This document shows positions 11,223 to 23,605 of a DNA stretch of 64,000 nt, piece after piece. Location of the stretch: assembly GCA_963978895.1 (NCBI GenBank), contig OZ022239.1, positions 18,294,389 to 18,358,388 on the forward strand, in the 5' to 3' direction. Every line of letters starts with the position of its first letter. Position 1 is the first letter of the stretch. The translations under genes were made by a program, and so were the position numbers. Source of the stretch: Erpobdella octoculata (taxonomy: Eukaryota; Annelida; Clitellata; Hirudinida; Erpobdellidae). The notes below the pieces were generated by a model. The model was not told the DNA's origin. It saw only the letters and a list, made by a program, of their open reading frames with translations, and did no database searches.

Positions 11223-12550
11223 AAGTTGGAAAATGAGCAAAGTTTTTACTTGTCAGCTCATTTTGACATAGCGTTATAGCAGTTAACCTTTAACCTGCAG
11301 GGGAGATAACAATGGAGCTTGGACACCCAGAAAGTTCGAACGGGAAGTCAAAAAAGCCGATATTCGAGAATTTTTTTTAATGTCAGAATGCGTTTATTCT
11401 GTTGTTTATTTTGCTTTTACATTTTATAAACCAACAGATTTCAAAAAATGTGTAGGGGGATAGTCGCAGATACTTTTTCAAAATAAAATTTCAAAACCTT
11501 ATAAACTTACCCTCCTTTCTCCAAAAAAAAAACTGAAGAACGGAGAAAGAGGTAAGTTGCAGCCAATGGCGGATTTATGGGGATGCCCGCGTTGTGCGCC
11601 CAATAGCGCAGCTAGCATGGATGACACCCGGGGCGGATATTGATGGTGTCTCCCCTTGAAAGCGGTTAAATTCAACATTGTGTAAAAATAAGTAGGCTGT
11701 AAAAACCAGGTTTTTAACAAAGCCCTTATATTTCTGGATTTGCCGCTTTTCATTTATTGCAAAATAATTCTTTTAAAATGACATTTTTTGAAATTTTGTA
11801 TGTAAACATGTAAACATTTATTTGATTTGTTTTTGTTTTAAAACGTAGATAATTATTATTCTTAACTAAAAAAATGTATTTCAAAAAATTTTCAAACTTC
11901 AATAGAATGCATTGTCATGAGGTTATTGAGGTCTATTTGAGGTTATATATATTCTTCTTTTTTATGTCCTCAAATTCACTTGACTTTGAATTTTAAGTTT
12001 TAAAATTTTTAATTGTCAAAAAAATTCAAAGTTTAAATGACAAATGTCTTTACAAATATTTTAATGTATTTAGATAAAAAATCAGTAAATTAAAATTATA
12101 CAATGCATACTACCTATTTGGAAACGCATTGCAAAAAATCTTGTAACCAGCTTTGATAGCTCCTTTTCTACAAAAGACAACTCCCAAGCCTGATACACTA
12201 TTTTCTCTCAAAAACGCTGATGACCAGAGGGGTTAGTTAAGGTTACTTTTTCAAAATCTTTTTTCAGAAGCTTCTCCAAAAATTTTGTTGCTATTTTTTC
12301 ATAAAAATAAAACTTTTTCAAAAGATTCTTGGTGGATAGGGGGTAATTGCTTTTCCTGCTCTCTGCAAATGACGCCAATGAACAGGGGCGCTTACAGAAT
12401 TTTAGGAAGCGAGGATATCATGCCTTTGCACGTATTTCTTTCAAAAAAATAAAAATATTTGTACTGTGAATTTTTTTACACATTGCTTATTCTTATTTTA
12501 TCAGGGCAACATCGGCAACATGCAATAGAATTTATATTTACAGAAACTAA
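11223..12550. other. Non-coding DNA with dispersed-repeat debris
   Basis: No gene seen. Phrases such as aacgctgatgaccagaggggt and gatagtcgcagatactttttc (11450-11480, 12190-12260) recur at about 5935-6010 and 35890-35965, which marks an old dispersed repeat family. Confidence 0.5.
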
Positions 12551-12559
12551 ATACTAATT

Positions 12560-13345
12560 TTACTTTTGCAGCATTTACAGTTTTTGAGTAGCAGTTACTT
12601 TAAAAACCAAGTAACCTATTTTCCACCCCATATTTGAAGTCCTGGAAACCAAATTTTCAAAAAATGGTAAAACACGTATATAATTATTTCTGGAGTAGAA
12701 ACCAAATACTAATTTTTACTCCTGTAGCATCCACAGTTTTCGAGTAGCAGTTACATTAAAAACCAAATAACCTTATTTTCCACCCCACATTTGAGGTCCT
12801 GGAAACCAAATTTTAAAAAAAATGGTGAAACACGTATATCTTTATTTTTAGAATAGAAACTAAATACTAATTTTAACATCTGTGGTATTTACGGTTTTTG
12901 AGTAGCAGTTACTTTAAAAAACAAATAACCTTATTTTCTACCCCACATTTGAAGTCCTGGAAACCAAATTTTCAAAAAATGCTAAAACACGTATTTCATT
13001 ATTTTTGGAGTAGAAACTAATTTTTACTCCTGTAGCATTCACAGTTTTTAAGTAGCAGCTACTTTAAAAACCAAATAACCCAATTTTCCAACCTACATTT
13101 GAGGTCCGGGAAACCGAATTTTCAAAAAATGGTGAAACATGTATTTTTATTTTTCAAGAAGAATCCATATATAGCAGCTACTTTGAAAACCAAATAACCC
13201 AATTTTCGAACCCACATTTGAGGTTCGGGAAATCGAATTTTCAAAAAATGGTGAAACACATATCTTTTTATTTTTAAAGAAGAATCCATATACCAAATTT
13301 CAAAATCTCCTCATTTTTGGTTTTCGAAATATACATTATTTTAGA
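12560..13345 (+). repeat. Minisatellite, five units of 119-160 bp
   Basis: Units share agtagcagttactttaaaaa, then ccaaataacc, then cctggaaacc and caaaaaatggt. The ccaa(a/g)taacc landmark falls at about 12607, 12763, 12921, 13071 and 13190, so the last units are shorter. No coding potential. Confidence 0.9.
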
Positions 13346-13486
13346 AAAAAGTTTGTTTTCCAGTTTCTTCCCTTCAGGAGCAAAATTTTTAAAAATCCTT
13401 TCTTAGCGGATGCTTACGCAATAAAAGTAATATAAGTTCCAAATTTCACGTTCCTAGGATGAGGCGTTTGAGCTCGGCGTTGATTA

Positions 13487-13517
13487 TCAGTCAGTCAGTC
13501 AGTCAGTCAGTCAGTCA
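13487..13517 (+). repeat. (CAGT)n microsatellite
   Basis: About eight perfect tcag units followed by gacatgttcttttatatatat. This is a common tail arrangement of small retroposons or MITEs. Confidence 0.85.
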
Positions 13518-13915
13518 GGACATGTTCTTTTATATATATATTAAGTGAAAACAAAAATGGGGCCAGAAATTAAAATTCATTGTCGGCCGAAAAAAAAACG
13601 AAAATTTTGGAGCCATTTTCGACCAGAAACGAAAACCGAAACCGAAAAAGGTCAAAGTTTGCAACTTTTTCTTCAATCAAACTTACAAACTTCTTGAAAT
13701 TTTCATTTAGTGAATATAGTAAGGTTGAACACTATGTCATGGCATATTTCTAGAGTTGCATCGTAGAATGGCTTAAGAATGCTTACAATTCGATCTAGGA
13801 GCTCCCATTCTGTTTTTTGAAAAAACATCGATTCCACCATTCTCGACGCTGTAGAAATTCGATTTTTGGTCATTTTCGGCCTCTAAAACAAACCGAAACC
13901 AAATTTCGGTCGTAC

Positions 13916-13917
<2 letters not shown>

Positions 13918-13985
<68 letters not shown>
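13918..13985. repeat. (TA)n microsatellite
   Basis: Pure TA run at the left edge of the E-element cluster. Confidence 0.95.
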
Positions 13986-13988
<3 letters not shown>

Positions 13989-14283
13989 TAGATATCTATA
14001 TATATAAAAATGAATGTTTGTATGTATATATGTATATATTCATGTCCTTTATGCATTGCTACACCATTCATCCGATCGTAATGAAATTTTCACACAACCT
14101 TGAGAGTCAAGTGGAATCAAATATAGAGACAAAATTTTGAAATCCGTCACAAAATGAGCGGAGCGAAGCGGGTGAGCGAGCGGGAACTATATAAATATAT
14201 ATATATGTTTGTGCGTATGTATGTGTGTATGTATGTATGTGTATGTGCATGTATGTGTGTCTGTGTGTGTGTTTATGTATGTA

Positions 14284-14571
14284 CTAGCGGAGATACCCGG
14301 CGTTGCCCGGGTTTTTTAGAGGTTTTTCTAATGTTTGTCTCTTTCTTTCCCGTTTCCTTTCCCACCTGCTTTCCCACTCCTGTTCGCTTTCCCGTTTTCG
14401 GTCGTTTTCCCGCTGCCGGTCGCTTTCTCGCTTCCGGTCGCTTTCCCGCTCCCGGTCGTTTTCCCGGTCCCGGTTGCTGTCCCGTTCCCGCTCACGTTTG
14501 CTCTCCCATTCCCGCTCACGCTTGCTTTTCCGTTCCCGCTCGCTGTCCGTTCCGGGTCGCTTTCCCGTTTC
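14284..14571 (+). repeat. E element part: CTAGC box and 18-bp minisatellite
   Basis: Opens ctagcggagatacccggcg, then a T-rich spacer, then about 10 degenerate copies of an 18-bp unit of the type CGGTCGCTTTCCCGCTCC. GC-rich in an AT-rich setting. The repeat leaves several frames open. Confidence 0.8.
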
Positions 14572-14640
14572 TATAATAGACAAACTAACCTACAAACATT
14601 CATATATATATATATAGTCTTAGCAAATCTATTTTACGTT

Positions 14641-15172
14641 TTATAGGTAAACAGAAGTTATGAAAGAATGTAAAAGAGAAAATGAGCGTGAACGGGAACG
14701 GGAACGGGAGAGCAACCGTGACCGGGAATGGGAGAGCAAGCATGACCGGGAACGGGAGAGCAAGCGGGAATGGGAAAGCGACCGGGAACGGGAAAGCGAC
14801 CGGAAACGGGAAAGCGACCGGGAACGGGAAAGCGACCGGGAACGGGAAAGCGACCGGGAACGGGAAAGCGACCGGGAACGGGAAAGCGACCGGGAACGCG
14901 GAAAGCGACAGGGAACGCGGAAAGCGACAGGGAACGCGGAAAGCGACTGGAATCGGGAGAGCAAGCTTGGAAGGAAACGCGAGCAAGAGAGAAAATCGAT
15001 AACAAAACTTCTGAGCGGGAAAGCGACCGGGAGCTGGATAACGACCGAGAGCGGAAAAGCGACCGGGAACGCAACGAAAACGGGAAAGTGGAGAAGGAAA
15101 CGGGAGCGAGAGAGACAAACATTAGAAAAACCTCTAAAAACCCCGGGCAACGCCGGGTAACCCCGCTAGTAT
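14641..15172 (-). repeat. E element part: 18-bp minisatellite ending at a CTAGC box
   Basis: Array of AGCGACCGGGAACGGGAA units, nearly perfect between about 14770 and 14960, then the aacattagaaaaacctc spacer and ccccgggcaacgccgggt, ending at ctag. Forms part of the left palindrome arm. Confidence 0.8.
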
Positions 15173-15180
15173 ATATATAA

Positions 15181-15351
15181 ATGAATGTTTGTATTTATGT
15201 AAATATGTCCTTTATGCATTGCTACACCATTCATCCGATCGTAATGAAATTTTCACACAACCTTGAGAGTCAAGGGGAATCAAATATAGAGAAAAAAAAT
15301 TTGAAATCCGTCACAAAATGAGCGGAGCGGAGCTGGTGAGTGAGCGGGAAC

Positions 15352-15393
<42 letters not shown>

Positions 15394-15676
15394 CATATAC
15401 ATACATAAATAAGCGAAAACGGGAACGGGAACGGGAAGCCAACTGAGAGCGAAAGATAGAGCGGGAAAGAGAAAGCGACCGAGAACAGGAAAGCAACTGG
15501 GAGCGGGAAAGCGACCGGGAGCTGAAAAACGACCGAGAGCGGGAAAGCGACCGGGAGCGGAAAAGCGACCGGGAACGCGACGGGAACGGGAAAGCGGAGA
15601 AGGCAACGGGAGCGAGAGAGACAAACATTAGAAAACCTCTAAAAACCCCGGGCAACGCCGGGTGCCCCTGCTAGTA
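15181..15676 (+). mobile_element. Complete-looking E element
   Basis: Order: atgaatgtttgta, the box ccattcatccgatcgtaatg, then cacaaaatgagcggagcgg, cgggaact, a TA run, the 18-bp array (15411-15600), the spacer and ggcaacgccgggtgcccctgctag. The same order occurs at 63150-63640 and inverted at 17226-17712, so I treat it as a unit of about 500 bp. No ORF is shared between copies. Its type (SINE-like, MITE or LINE tail) is unknown. Confidence 0.6.
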
Positions 15677-15679
15677 TAT

Positions 15680-15691
15680 ATATAAATATAA

Positions 15692-15769
<78 letters not shown>

Positions 15770-15810
15770 ATATATTTATATATGTATATATATATATATA
15801 TAATAAATAT

Positions 15811-15842
<32 letters not shown>

Positions 15843-15903
15843 ATATATATATATATATAAAATATTCAAAAAGCCAAGTTTTTTTTAATAGATCTGGCAT
15901 ATC

Positions 15904-15974
<71 letters not shown>
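15680..15974. repeat. (TA)n-rich centre of the palindrome
   Basis: TA repeats with occasional TTTA/TGTA units, interrupted by a unique stretch, aaaatattcaaaaagccaag, at 15859-15900. Confidence 0.9.
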
Positions 15975-15975
<1 letters not shown>

Positions 15976-15976
<1 letters not shown>

Positions 15977-16500
15977 TAGCGGGGTTACCCGGCGTTGCCC
16001 GGGGTTTTTAGAGGTTTTTCTAATGTTTGTCTCTCTCGCTCCCGTTCCCTTCTCCACTTTCCCGTTTTCGTAGCGTTCCCGGTCGCTTTTCCGCTCTCGG
16101 TCGTTTTCCAGCTCCCGGTCGCTTTCCCGCTCAGAAGTTCTGTTATCGATTTTCTCTCTTGCTCGCGTTTCCTTCCAAGCTTGCTCTCCCGATTCCAGTC
16201 GCTTTCCGCGTTCCCGGTCGCTTTCCGCGTTCCCGGTCGCTTTCCGCGTTCCCGGTCGCTTTCCGCGTTCCCGGTCGCTTTCCCGTTCCCGGTCGCTTTC
16301 CCGTTCCCGGTCGCTTTCCCGTTCCCGCTCACGCTTGCTCTCCCGTTCCCGGTCATGCTTGCTCTCCCATTCCCATTCCCGCTCACGCCCTCTCTCCCGT
16401 TCCCGGTCATGCTTGCTCTCCCATTCCCGGTCACGGTTGCTCTCCTGTTCCCGTTCCCGTTCCCGCTCATTTTTTCTTTTACATTCTTTCATAACTTCTG
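15976..16500 (+). repeat. E element part in the right palindrome arm (array 2')
   Basis: The reverse complement of 14641-15172: CTAGCGGGG box, spacer, array, then cataacttctgttagcctat. It has fewer perfect units than its partner. Confidence 0.8.
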
Positions 16501-16594
16501 TTAGCCTATAAAACGCAAAATAGATTTGCTAAGACTATATATATATATATATATATGAATGTTTGTGGGTTAGTTTGTCTATTATAGAAACGGG

Positions 16595-16927
16595 AAAGCA
16601 CCCGGAACGGACAGCGAGCGGGAACAGAAAAGCAAACGTGAGCGGGAATGGGAGAGCAAACGTGAGCGGGAACGGGGCAGCGACCGGGACGGGAAAACGA
16701 CCGGGAGCGGGAAAGCGACCGGGAGGGCGGGAAAGCGACCGGGAGCGGGAAAGCGACCGGGAGCGGGAAACCGACCGGGAGCGGGAAAGCGACCGGCAGT
16801 GGGAAAACGACCGAAAACGGAAAAGCTAACAGGAGTGGGAAAGCAGGTGGGAAAGGAAACGGGAGAGAAAGAGACAAACATTAGAAAAACCGAAAAAAAC
16901 CTGGGCAACGCCGGGTATCTCCGCTAG
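16595..16927 (-). repeat. E element part in the right palindrome arm (array 1')
   Basis: The reverse complement of 14284-14571. Ends ...cctgggcaacgccgggtatc and ctccgctag. Confidence 0.8.
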
Positions 16928-17225
16928 TACATACATAAACACACACACAGACACACATACATGCACATACACATACATACATACACACATACATACGCAC
17001 ATACATATATATATAGTTCCCGCTCGCTCACCCGCTCCGCTCCGCTCATTTTGTGACGGATTTCAAAAATTTTTTTTTATTTTTGATTTTCATTGACTCT
17101 CAAGGTTGTGTGAAAATTTCATTACGATCGGATGAATGGTGTAGCAATACATAAAGGACATTAACATACATAAATACATATATACAAACATTCATTTTTA
17201 TATATATAGATATATATATATATAT

Positions 17226-17712
<487 letters not shown>

Positions 17713-17839
17713 TAACAGTATGCTTGTTGTTATCCACAATCTTGATTTTTGATACGTGCATGACACACCAATGGGATGACAGCACTGAATCAAATTGTCC
17801 AAATTTAATTATTGATTAAGACAACCGTTATAGTCCACA

Positions 17840-18058
17840 ATACAATGTAAATGTAAATGTAAATGTTTGATAGTTTGTATAGCGCCTTTTCCAGAGTTAT
17901 TCAAACGCGCTGTTGTTTTAAATGCCCCAAGGAGAAAACGATTTTATCCGCTAAGCTTTCCGTTGACATGGGCTACTAAAGGCAGTGAGTGCGAATGGAA
18001 CGTGAAGCTCTTACATTTAAGACTAACACTCTACCAACTCAGATAACCTACAATAACT
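17840..18058 (-). mobile_element. tRNA-derived SINE
   Basis: On the minus strand from 18058: ggttatctgagttggtagag (A-box-like) about 30 nt before a cacgttccattcgcac stretch (weak B-box), then a body, then gcgcgtttgaataactctgg, aaaaggcgctatacaaa and an (ATTTAC)n tail. It is too diverged to be a tRNA gene: the acceptor stem does not close. Confidence 0.55.
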
Positions 18059-18571
18059 TACTATTTTATTTTTGATCAAAATTTGTAGATCTGTATCAAA
18101 TGCCAAGAAATCAATAAAATAAAATTGGATTTAAATGTTTGACTTGACAAAGATCAAACCACATTATAATAAAATGTACTATTTAGTTTAGCTTCTCATT
18201 TTAAGTTACTCCATATTCATTCATGTGTTACATATAAAACTTGTCATCAGTTTCTAAACAATCTAAATAGAAAATTAGATTATATATCAAGTATATCCAT
18301 AGACTTAGGATATATATCCTATATCTATGAGTATATCATTATACTTATATTTTCATAAAAATTGTGTGGTTTGACAGTAAGTTTTAAATTGTTTCTTCGA
18401 ATTAATCAGTTCAGCAATATTGGGGTTAATAGTATTGCGCTTTCAGACTAGCACTAAAAAATACTAAATTATGAAAATAGTTTGAATTATTAATAGTCAT
18501 TCAAAAATCAAAAGCCAAAGTTTGTCTGCAAAGCTTCTTTCTCTGTTCTAAAACTGTAAGGTTGAAGTTAT

Positions 18572-19690
18572 TATGGGACATCAATTAATTGTGTCAACAA
18601 AATAGGGGAGGGAGGGGGTTTGAAAAAGTTTGACAATTGTTGACATGGGGGAGGGGGAGTTCAAGATAAATTGACGTCAACAATATATTTTTTACAAGAG
18701 TTAATAAATCAAAAAATAGAAAAGTAATAATTGCATTGTGTGCCAGTCAGTCAGTACCCCCAAAAAACATTCAAAATACGACACAGTTTACGATAATCAT
18801 AAACTGTGTCGTAATTTGATTTCTACTTAAAACTTAACTATAAATTAAATTAAATAAATAAAACTTATTGACCTATAATTGTATTGTAAAATAAAACCGT
18901 AAGATCCCACACTTTTAAACTATTTTATTCAGTCTTTGAAGCTTGACAACATGTTACCTCGATTGGCAAAGGCTTTCAAAATTTTTCCAAATGATCTGTA
19001 CTGTCCTTCCATTCAGTTGTCGCCGTTTGAATGAATCTGCAAAATTTGTTACCTCTATGTTGCTTCACAAGTCATGTTGAAGAAGCATGTTCAACAGCAC
19101 CGACAATGCGATCTTGGGGCTAGGCAATTCATGCCACATGCTCCTCAACCGCAAAGAATTAGACCAAAGCGAGTGGCTGCCAAAAGACAGAAAAAACTGA
19201 TGCCAATCATTGCACATAGAGAGATGTTAAGCGCAAAATGGTTAGATGAAGATGATGTTGACTTGTCGTGTGTATCGATTCCACAAGAAAATGATCAATT
19301 AACCATTATGCCCATTGTGACAATTGAGGGACATTTGAATTCCCCATGGGAAGATGTTAGAAGCTAGAATATAAATTTTCAATTTGTTTATGACGTTCAA
19401 GCGTTGTTATAGTCAATTTTAAATCTGTTACGAAAGACTAAAAAACTGTATGAAAAATTTATTTCTAGAACTTTTAATATTTACTTACAATTTTATTGGT
19501 AGCATAAAAGCCAGCCGTATAAGATATTGTTAGTTATTTTGTTGGTTTTTTTTTGGGGGGGGTAAAATTTGTTTGACATAATTTTGTTAGGGGGTTACTA
19601 AAAGTTTGACAGTTGTTGACAACGAGGAGGGAGGGTGTAACAAATTGCCTAAAAATTGTTGACATAATTAGTGGACGTCTCCTTATAGTA
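18572..19690. mobile_element. Decayed DNA transposon with inverted GGGAGGG-rich ends
   Basis: The left end (gggacatcaattaattgtgt, caacaaaataggggaggga) and the right end (ggagggagggtgtaacaaat, then ttgttgacataattagtgga) are roughly inverted versions of each other, and both contain tttgacaattgttgaca-like text. One ORF relic lies inside (19074-19370). Superfamily not assigned. Confidence 0.45.
19074..19370 (+). pseudogene. Unidentified 97-codon ORF in the decayed transposon
   Basis: Open from a non-ATG start to tag at 19365. Basic first half (RIRPKRVAAKRQKKL) and acidic second half. No domain recognised. Its place between inverted ends suggests the tail of a transposase or accessory protein. 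It could equally be chance. Confidence 0.3.
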
Positions 19691-19699
19691 TTGTAAGTC

Positions 19700-20520
19700 T
19701 AAGTCTCTACTAAGTCCATGCACTGATTATGAAACACATGACAATTTTCATGTGTAAAACATAAATGGATGTGTAGTAGCTTGAAATGAGAAACTAAACT
19801 AAAAAGTGCATTTCATTATAATGTGGTTTGATCATTGTCAAGACAATTATTTGAATCCGATTTTATTTTATTGCATTCTTGGTAACCGGACTAGAACTAG
19901 AAATGCTTAAAAGTTAACTAAAACGTTGTGGCTACAGGCATGAAAATTATTATTATTATTATTAACTTTATATTTAAATTTATCTTTATTTATTTATATT
20001 TATAATTTATTTAATACATTTATATTTAAATTTAAATTACGGATCGTAACTTCATCATCACTTGGCTGGCTTAGATGTAAATAAAGTGAAAAAACCTGCA
20101 AAAAATTCTAGTGGGGGGCTTAAATTTTTAGTGGAAGGGCTGTAGCCCCCCGCTAGCTAAGGGCCTGATAAATAATGAGATGCAACACCGCCTGATTGGT
20201 TGCTATGGGGAAAACCGAGTCGTAGAACGTCAGGCTATCCACTTGAATAGAATAATAAAATCTTAAGTAGAATGGAGTCGTTGTGAATCGTTAATAATCG
20301 TTATGTAATTACACTAGCTGAAAAAGTTGTTTGATGATATTTAAATTATTTGACGTACTTTTGTTTAAGATAAAACAGGTTTTGTTTGATGACTCTAACA
20401 CTAATCGGATAAATAAAGTTAAATTGTTTAGTAAGTTGTCATTTTGTAATGAGTAACAAAGCATGAAGCCCCGTAAATGCAGACGCCGTTGCCTGCCGTC
20501 ATGCAATCGCCACAAAAAGT
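19700..20520. other. Non-coding DNA
   Basis: No gene seen. Contains a (TTA)n run near 19950 and a diverged GC-rich repeat end around 20100-20160 (gtagccccccgctagctaag). Confidence 0.5.
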
Positions 20521-20529
20521 AGCATTCCA

Positions 20530-23475
20530 TTATATTACTTATTAGACTGGTAGATCTAGCAGTTTTTCGAGGCAATATCGGAAATTTTAATAGACAAGCC
20601 AATTTTTATACCATTCAATAGAGAATATGTTGTAGAATGTCTGTATGAAGATACCACGAATGAGCAGTTATGGTACTCTAGTTATTAATGATTTTAGGCG
20701 TACTCTTTTGTCTCATTACGTAAGACAATGTCGCGTTACGCGCAGTGACATATTTACTCGCTCAGCCAATAAGAATTCAATAAAGGCTCGTTTTCTATGC
20801 TATATTTGCGTTTTCTTTGTATTCATTTTGCATTGCCGGTTTTATCGCGTTTGAATTCGATTTCTCTTCAATATCTTAATTTATTATTTAAGCCTTCGAT
20901 TTTGATTTGGACGATTTTGGATTCTTGGCAGCGTTTTTTAAATTTCCTATTCATTTATATAGTTGTATAATTGTATAGTTTGTATAGCATAGTACATAGT
21001 TTTTTCTTCGGTCAATCTTGTCTTGTCTTTTGTCAGTCATTCTGGTATTTTTTTTATTTTCTTTTATTCGTGTTATTACGTCTGTTAAGTTTGGTTATGG
21101 TAAGTTTGTATTGTAGTTAGCACATTTTTTAATCTAAATGTAACTAATATCGCAATGGAGTGCGTTGTGTGTAAATCTGCTACTGAAGACAAACTTAAAA
21201 TAATCTAAATATTGAAACAAGATGGGAAAACTTCTCTATTGAATTCTGCAACTGTAATTGGAGATACAATTTTAATTGACAGTTTAACTCTATAAATGAT
21301 GTTTGTATACATAAGTAAATAACAAAGCAAAGAAAAATAATCAGCCCAAACCTTGTGTTAGTTTTAGTTCTAGTAGCTAGCTGATCTAGCTCCAATAAAA
21401 AGAATTTAAGATCTAAGTTTTCCACACAATAAACAATTATTCCAGCCAAATATAAAGTAGTTCAAAAATTATTCCTGGAAAGCTACCTCAACTGAAAATG
21501 CATGATTTGAAAACTCATTTTCAGGAAATGAAATTGAAGTATTTCTTAGACAATGACAGATGGAGCTGGGAAAAATAGATTTTAAGTTGTGTCTCATTAA
21601 TACTGACATAGAGGCAGCACCTGATAGCCCAGATAGCCTAATTATTGTATAAGTGGTAAATGTGAAATTTTTAAAAAAAGCCCATGCTCTTTTAAAAGTT
21701 GTTCATGTTTTAAATATGAGCTACATTGTATCTGCCTGTAAATATTGCTATGGTAAAGTTTGTAATAAATCTCTTCATACTGATAATCTTGAAGTAGATA
21801 TGTTTAAGGGCAATATATGTGAAGGCCTGTATGAAAAAAACTGTTAAAATCGATGAGATACTATTTTAGTTAGGCTTGCCCAAAATCAGTCTTTGTTGTT
21901 GGATGTATTTATTCTTTAAATTGGCAAAAAATTTGATGCTCTTAAAACAGTTTTGAAGGTTCTTGTATAAGCTTGTAAATGTTGCTGTGACATAGTTTAA
22001 GATAACTGACTTTATATTAGTGGTCTTGTAAATAATATCTATAATAGTAAAATATGTGTAAATGTCAGAGTTGGCCAATGTGAGCAGTTATTACATTTTT
22101 ATTTAAAATGATATATAGAAACTTATCAAGTTCTTGAGAAAATGTTTTCTTTGTTCTGCAGGGTTTTGATGGTTATTAATAACTTATTAAAATAGCTCTT
22201 GTATCTTTCCTCCAGTTACACGTCTATTATTGTTGTAACAAGTTCTTCTGCACATGAGGATATTGCTAAGCATTGTCTCAATGTCAAAACTGTTTGCTTG
22301 TGTGTTATAATAAACAGCAAACAATTTGACTATGATATGATGTGCATTATTTATCTACAAAATCCTCATAATCTACACTTCCCAGTTTACTTCAGCCAGC
22401 ACGACAAAAGTTGTTAACAGTGTCTCTGAATTGAATTAAAATTTGACAATGTTTAAAGTGGTGTTAGTCAGTGTTGTTATAACTGTCTCTGAATTGAATT
22501 AAAATTTGACAATGTTTAAAGTGGTGTTAGTCAGTGTTTAGTGTTTAGAAGGTCTCTTCGGAAGCATTTAAGTGTCAGCCAATGTAACAGCAGCTGGCAA
22601 ACCATTCTCAGTCTGGCAACCCTGAACCTTCTGTCTACAGCACTCTTGATATGTGTGGTGGACACAAGAAGTAAAGTCATGGATGAAGATCTGAGTCTTC
22701 TGCTCGACTGAATTGTGCTCAATATAATAATTTTTGAAGCTAGATAACAGTTATTATAATTATTTAATAAGTTGAAACTTATACTTTGTTTTTAGAATTA
22801 AAATGTATGTTGTTCTAAAAACCAGTGTTTGATAAATTTCTTGTTTTTAAGATGTCTTCCTTTAAAAATTGGTCAAAAGCATGGTCTTCCTTTAAAAAGT
22901 GGTACGATTCCCATAACCGGCACCCCTTCAGCTATTTTCAAATAAGGTTGTGTTTTCAGGTTGCATTGCTTTTTAAATACTGGAGAATTTCGAAAACGTA
23001 GACTAGTTGAGTGTACATAATCGTTTATACATAGGAGTTAAACTAGTTTAAAGGCAGTTTAAGTCTGTTTAAGCCTTAAGCCTTTAAGCATTTGATAATC
23101 AACAACATTCTTCGTGCAGCTCCATAAGCAAACGGAAAATAAAAATTTCGTTAAAAAAACATAGAAATAAATAACTAAACTGTTTTATGAGCATTTGAGC
23201 GTAAAAAGTTTAAATTTCGTGGAGATAATTTGTAAATTAAGCGTCACTTTTTACGCAGAAATAGAAAAAGCTGGCTTTTGATTGGTTGGCGTTAATAAAC
23301 AGATTCGCGAGTTTTGAGCAACTTCTTTTGCTAATAACTTTTTTTAGGGACCGATCTGTGTCTGGTATCTCTTTCCAGCTCTTAGTTATAATAAATACTA
23401 TAGTTTAATGTACTTTTTGGCTTGTCTATTAAAATTTCCGTATCAAAAGCTAAATCTACCAGACTATATTATACC
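20530..23475. mobile_element. Possible old transposon bounded by a 60-bp inverted repeat
   Basis: The reverse complement of about 20530-20601 (ttggcttgtctattaaaatt, then gctagatctaccag) matches 23417-23475. Near 21155 a short frame, MECVVCKSATEDKLKI, resembles the N-terminal C-x-x-C start of the TE1 transposase at 41641. No target duplication was found and the inside is mostly stop-ridden. Confidence 0.35.
22421..22546 (+). repeat. 63-bp direct tandem duplication
   Basis: gtctctgaattgaattaaaa...gttagtcagtgtt occurs twice with a period of 63 bp. Near-identical copies imply a recent event. Confidence 0.9.
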
Positions 23476-23605
23476 TGCAGAATTTATCGACTGCTACGTC
23501 ACATGCGCGCACAAAAAACCACAATCGTTTACTGAACGTGTTCAGATCGTTAAATTAACTGTTTTTATTACAACATACTTAAACTAGTACTAAGTTGCTG
23601 TAAGA

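Larger units (their letters stand above)
13990..17215. repeat. 3.2-kb imperfect palindrome (1.2-kb arms)
   Basis: The left arm (about 13990-15172) is the reverse complement of the right arm (about 15976-17215). In outside-in order both contain the CATTCATCCGATCG box, the gagcggagcg box, a (TGTA/TGTG)n stretch with the same interruptions, a CTAGCGG...CCCGG box, two opposed 18-bp arrays and tagcaaatctattttacg. The central 0.8 kb holds another E element and TA runs. An inverted duplication is the simplest origin. Confidence 0.85.

Noticed and set aside
14770..14960. Regular short repeats considered as a CRISPR-like array
   Set aside because: Units are contiguous 18-bp repeats without unique spacers, in eukaryotic DNA.
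14154..16908. Long ORFs with RSRSLSRSRS, RERESDRE or GKATGNGKATG repeats that look like SR proteins or secreted repeats
   Set aside because: They are produced in all frames and on both strands by the 18-bp minisatellite, differ between copies, and have no start or splice context.
17990..18058. Candidate tRNA gene on the minus strand
   Set aside because: A-box-like and weak B-box-like words are present, but the acceptor and T stems do not pair and a SINE body and tail follow.
22531..22722. A 63-codon minus-strand ORF rich in Arg and Leu
   Set aside because: Short, no domain, and located next to a tandem duplication in repeat debris.
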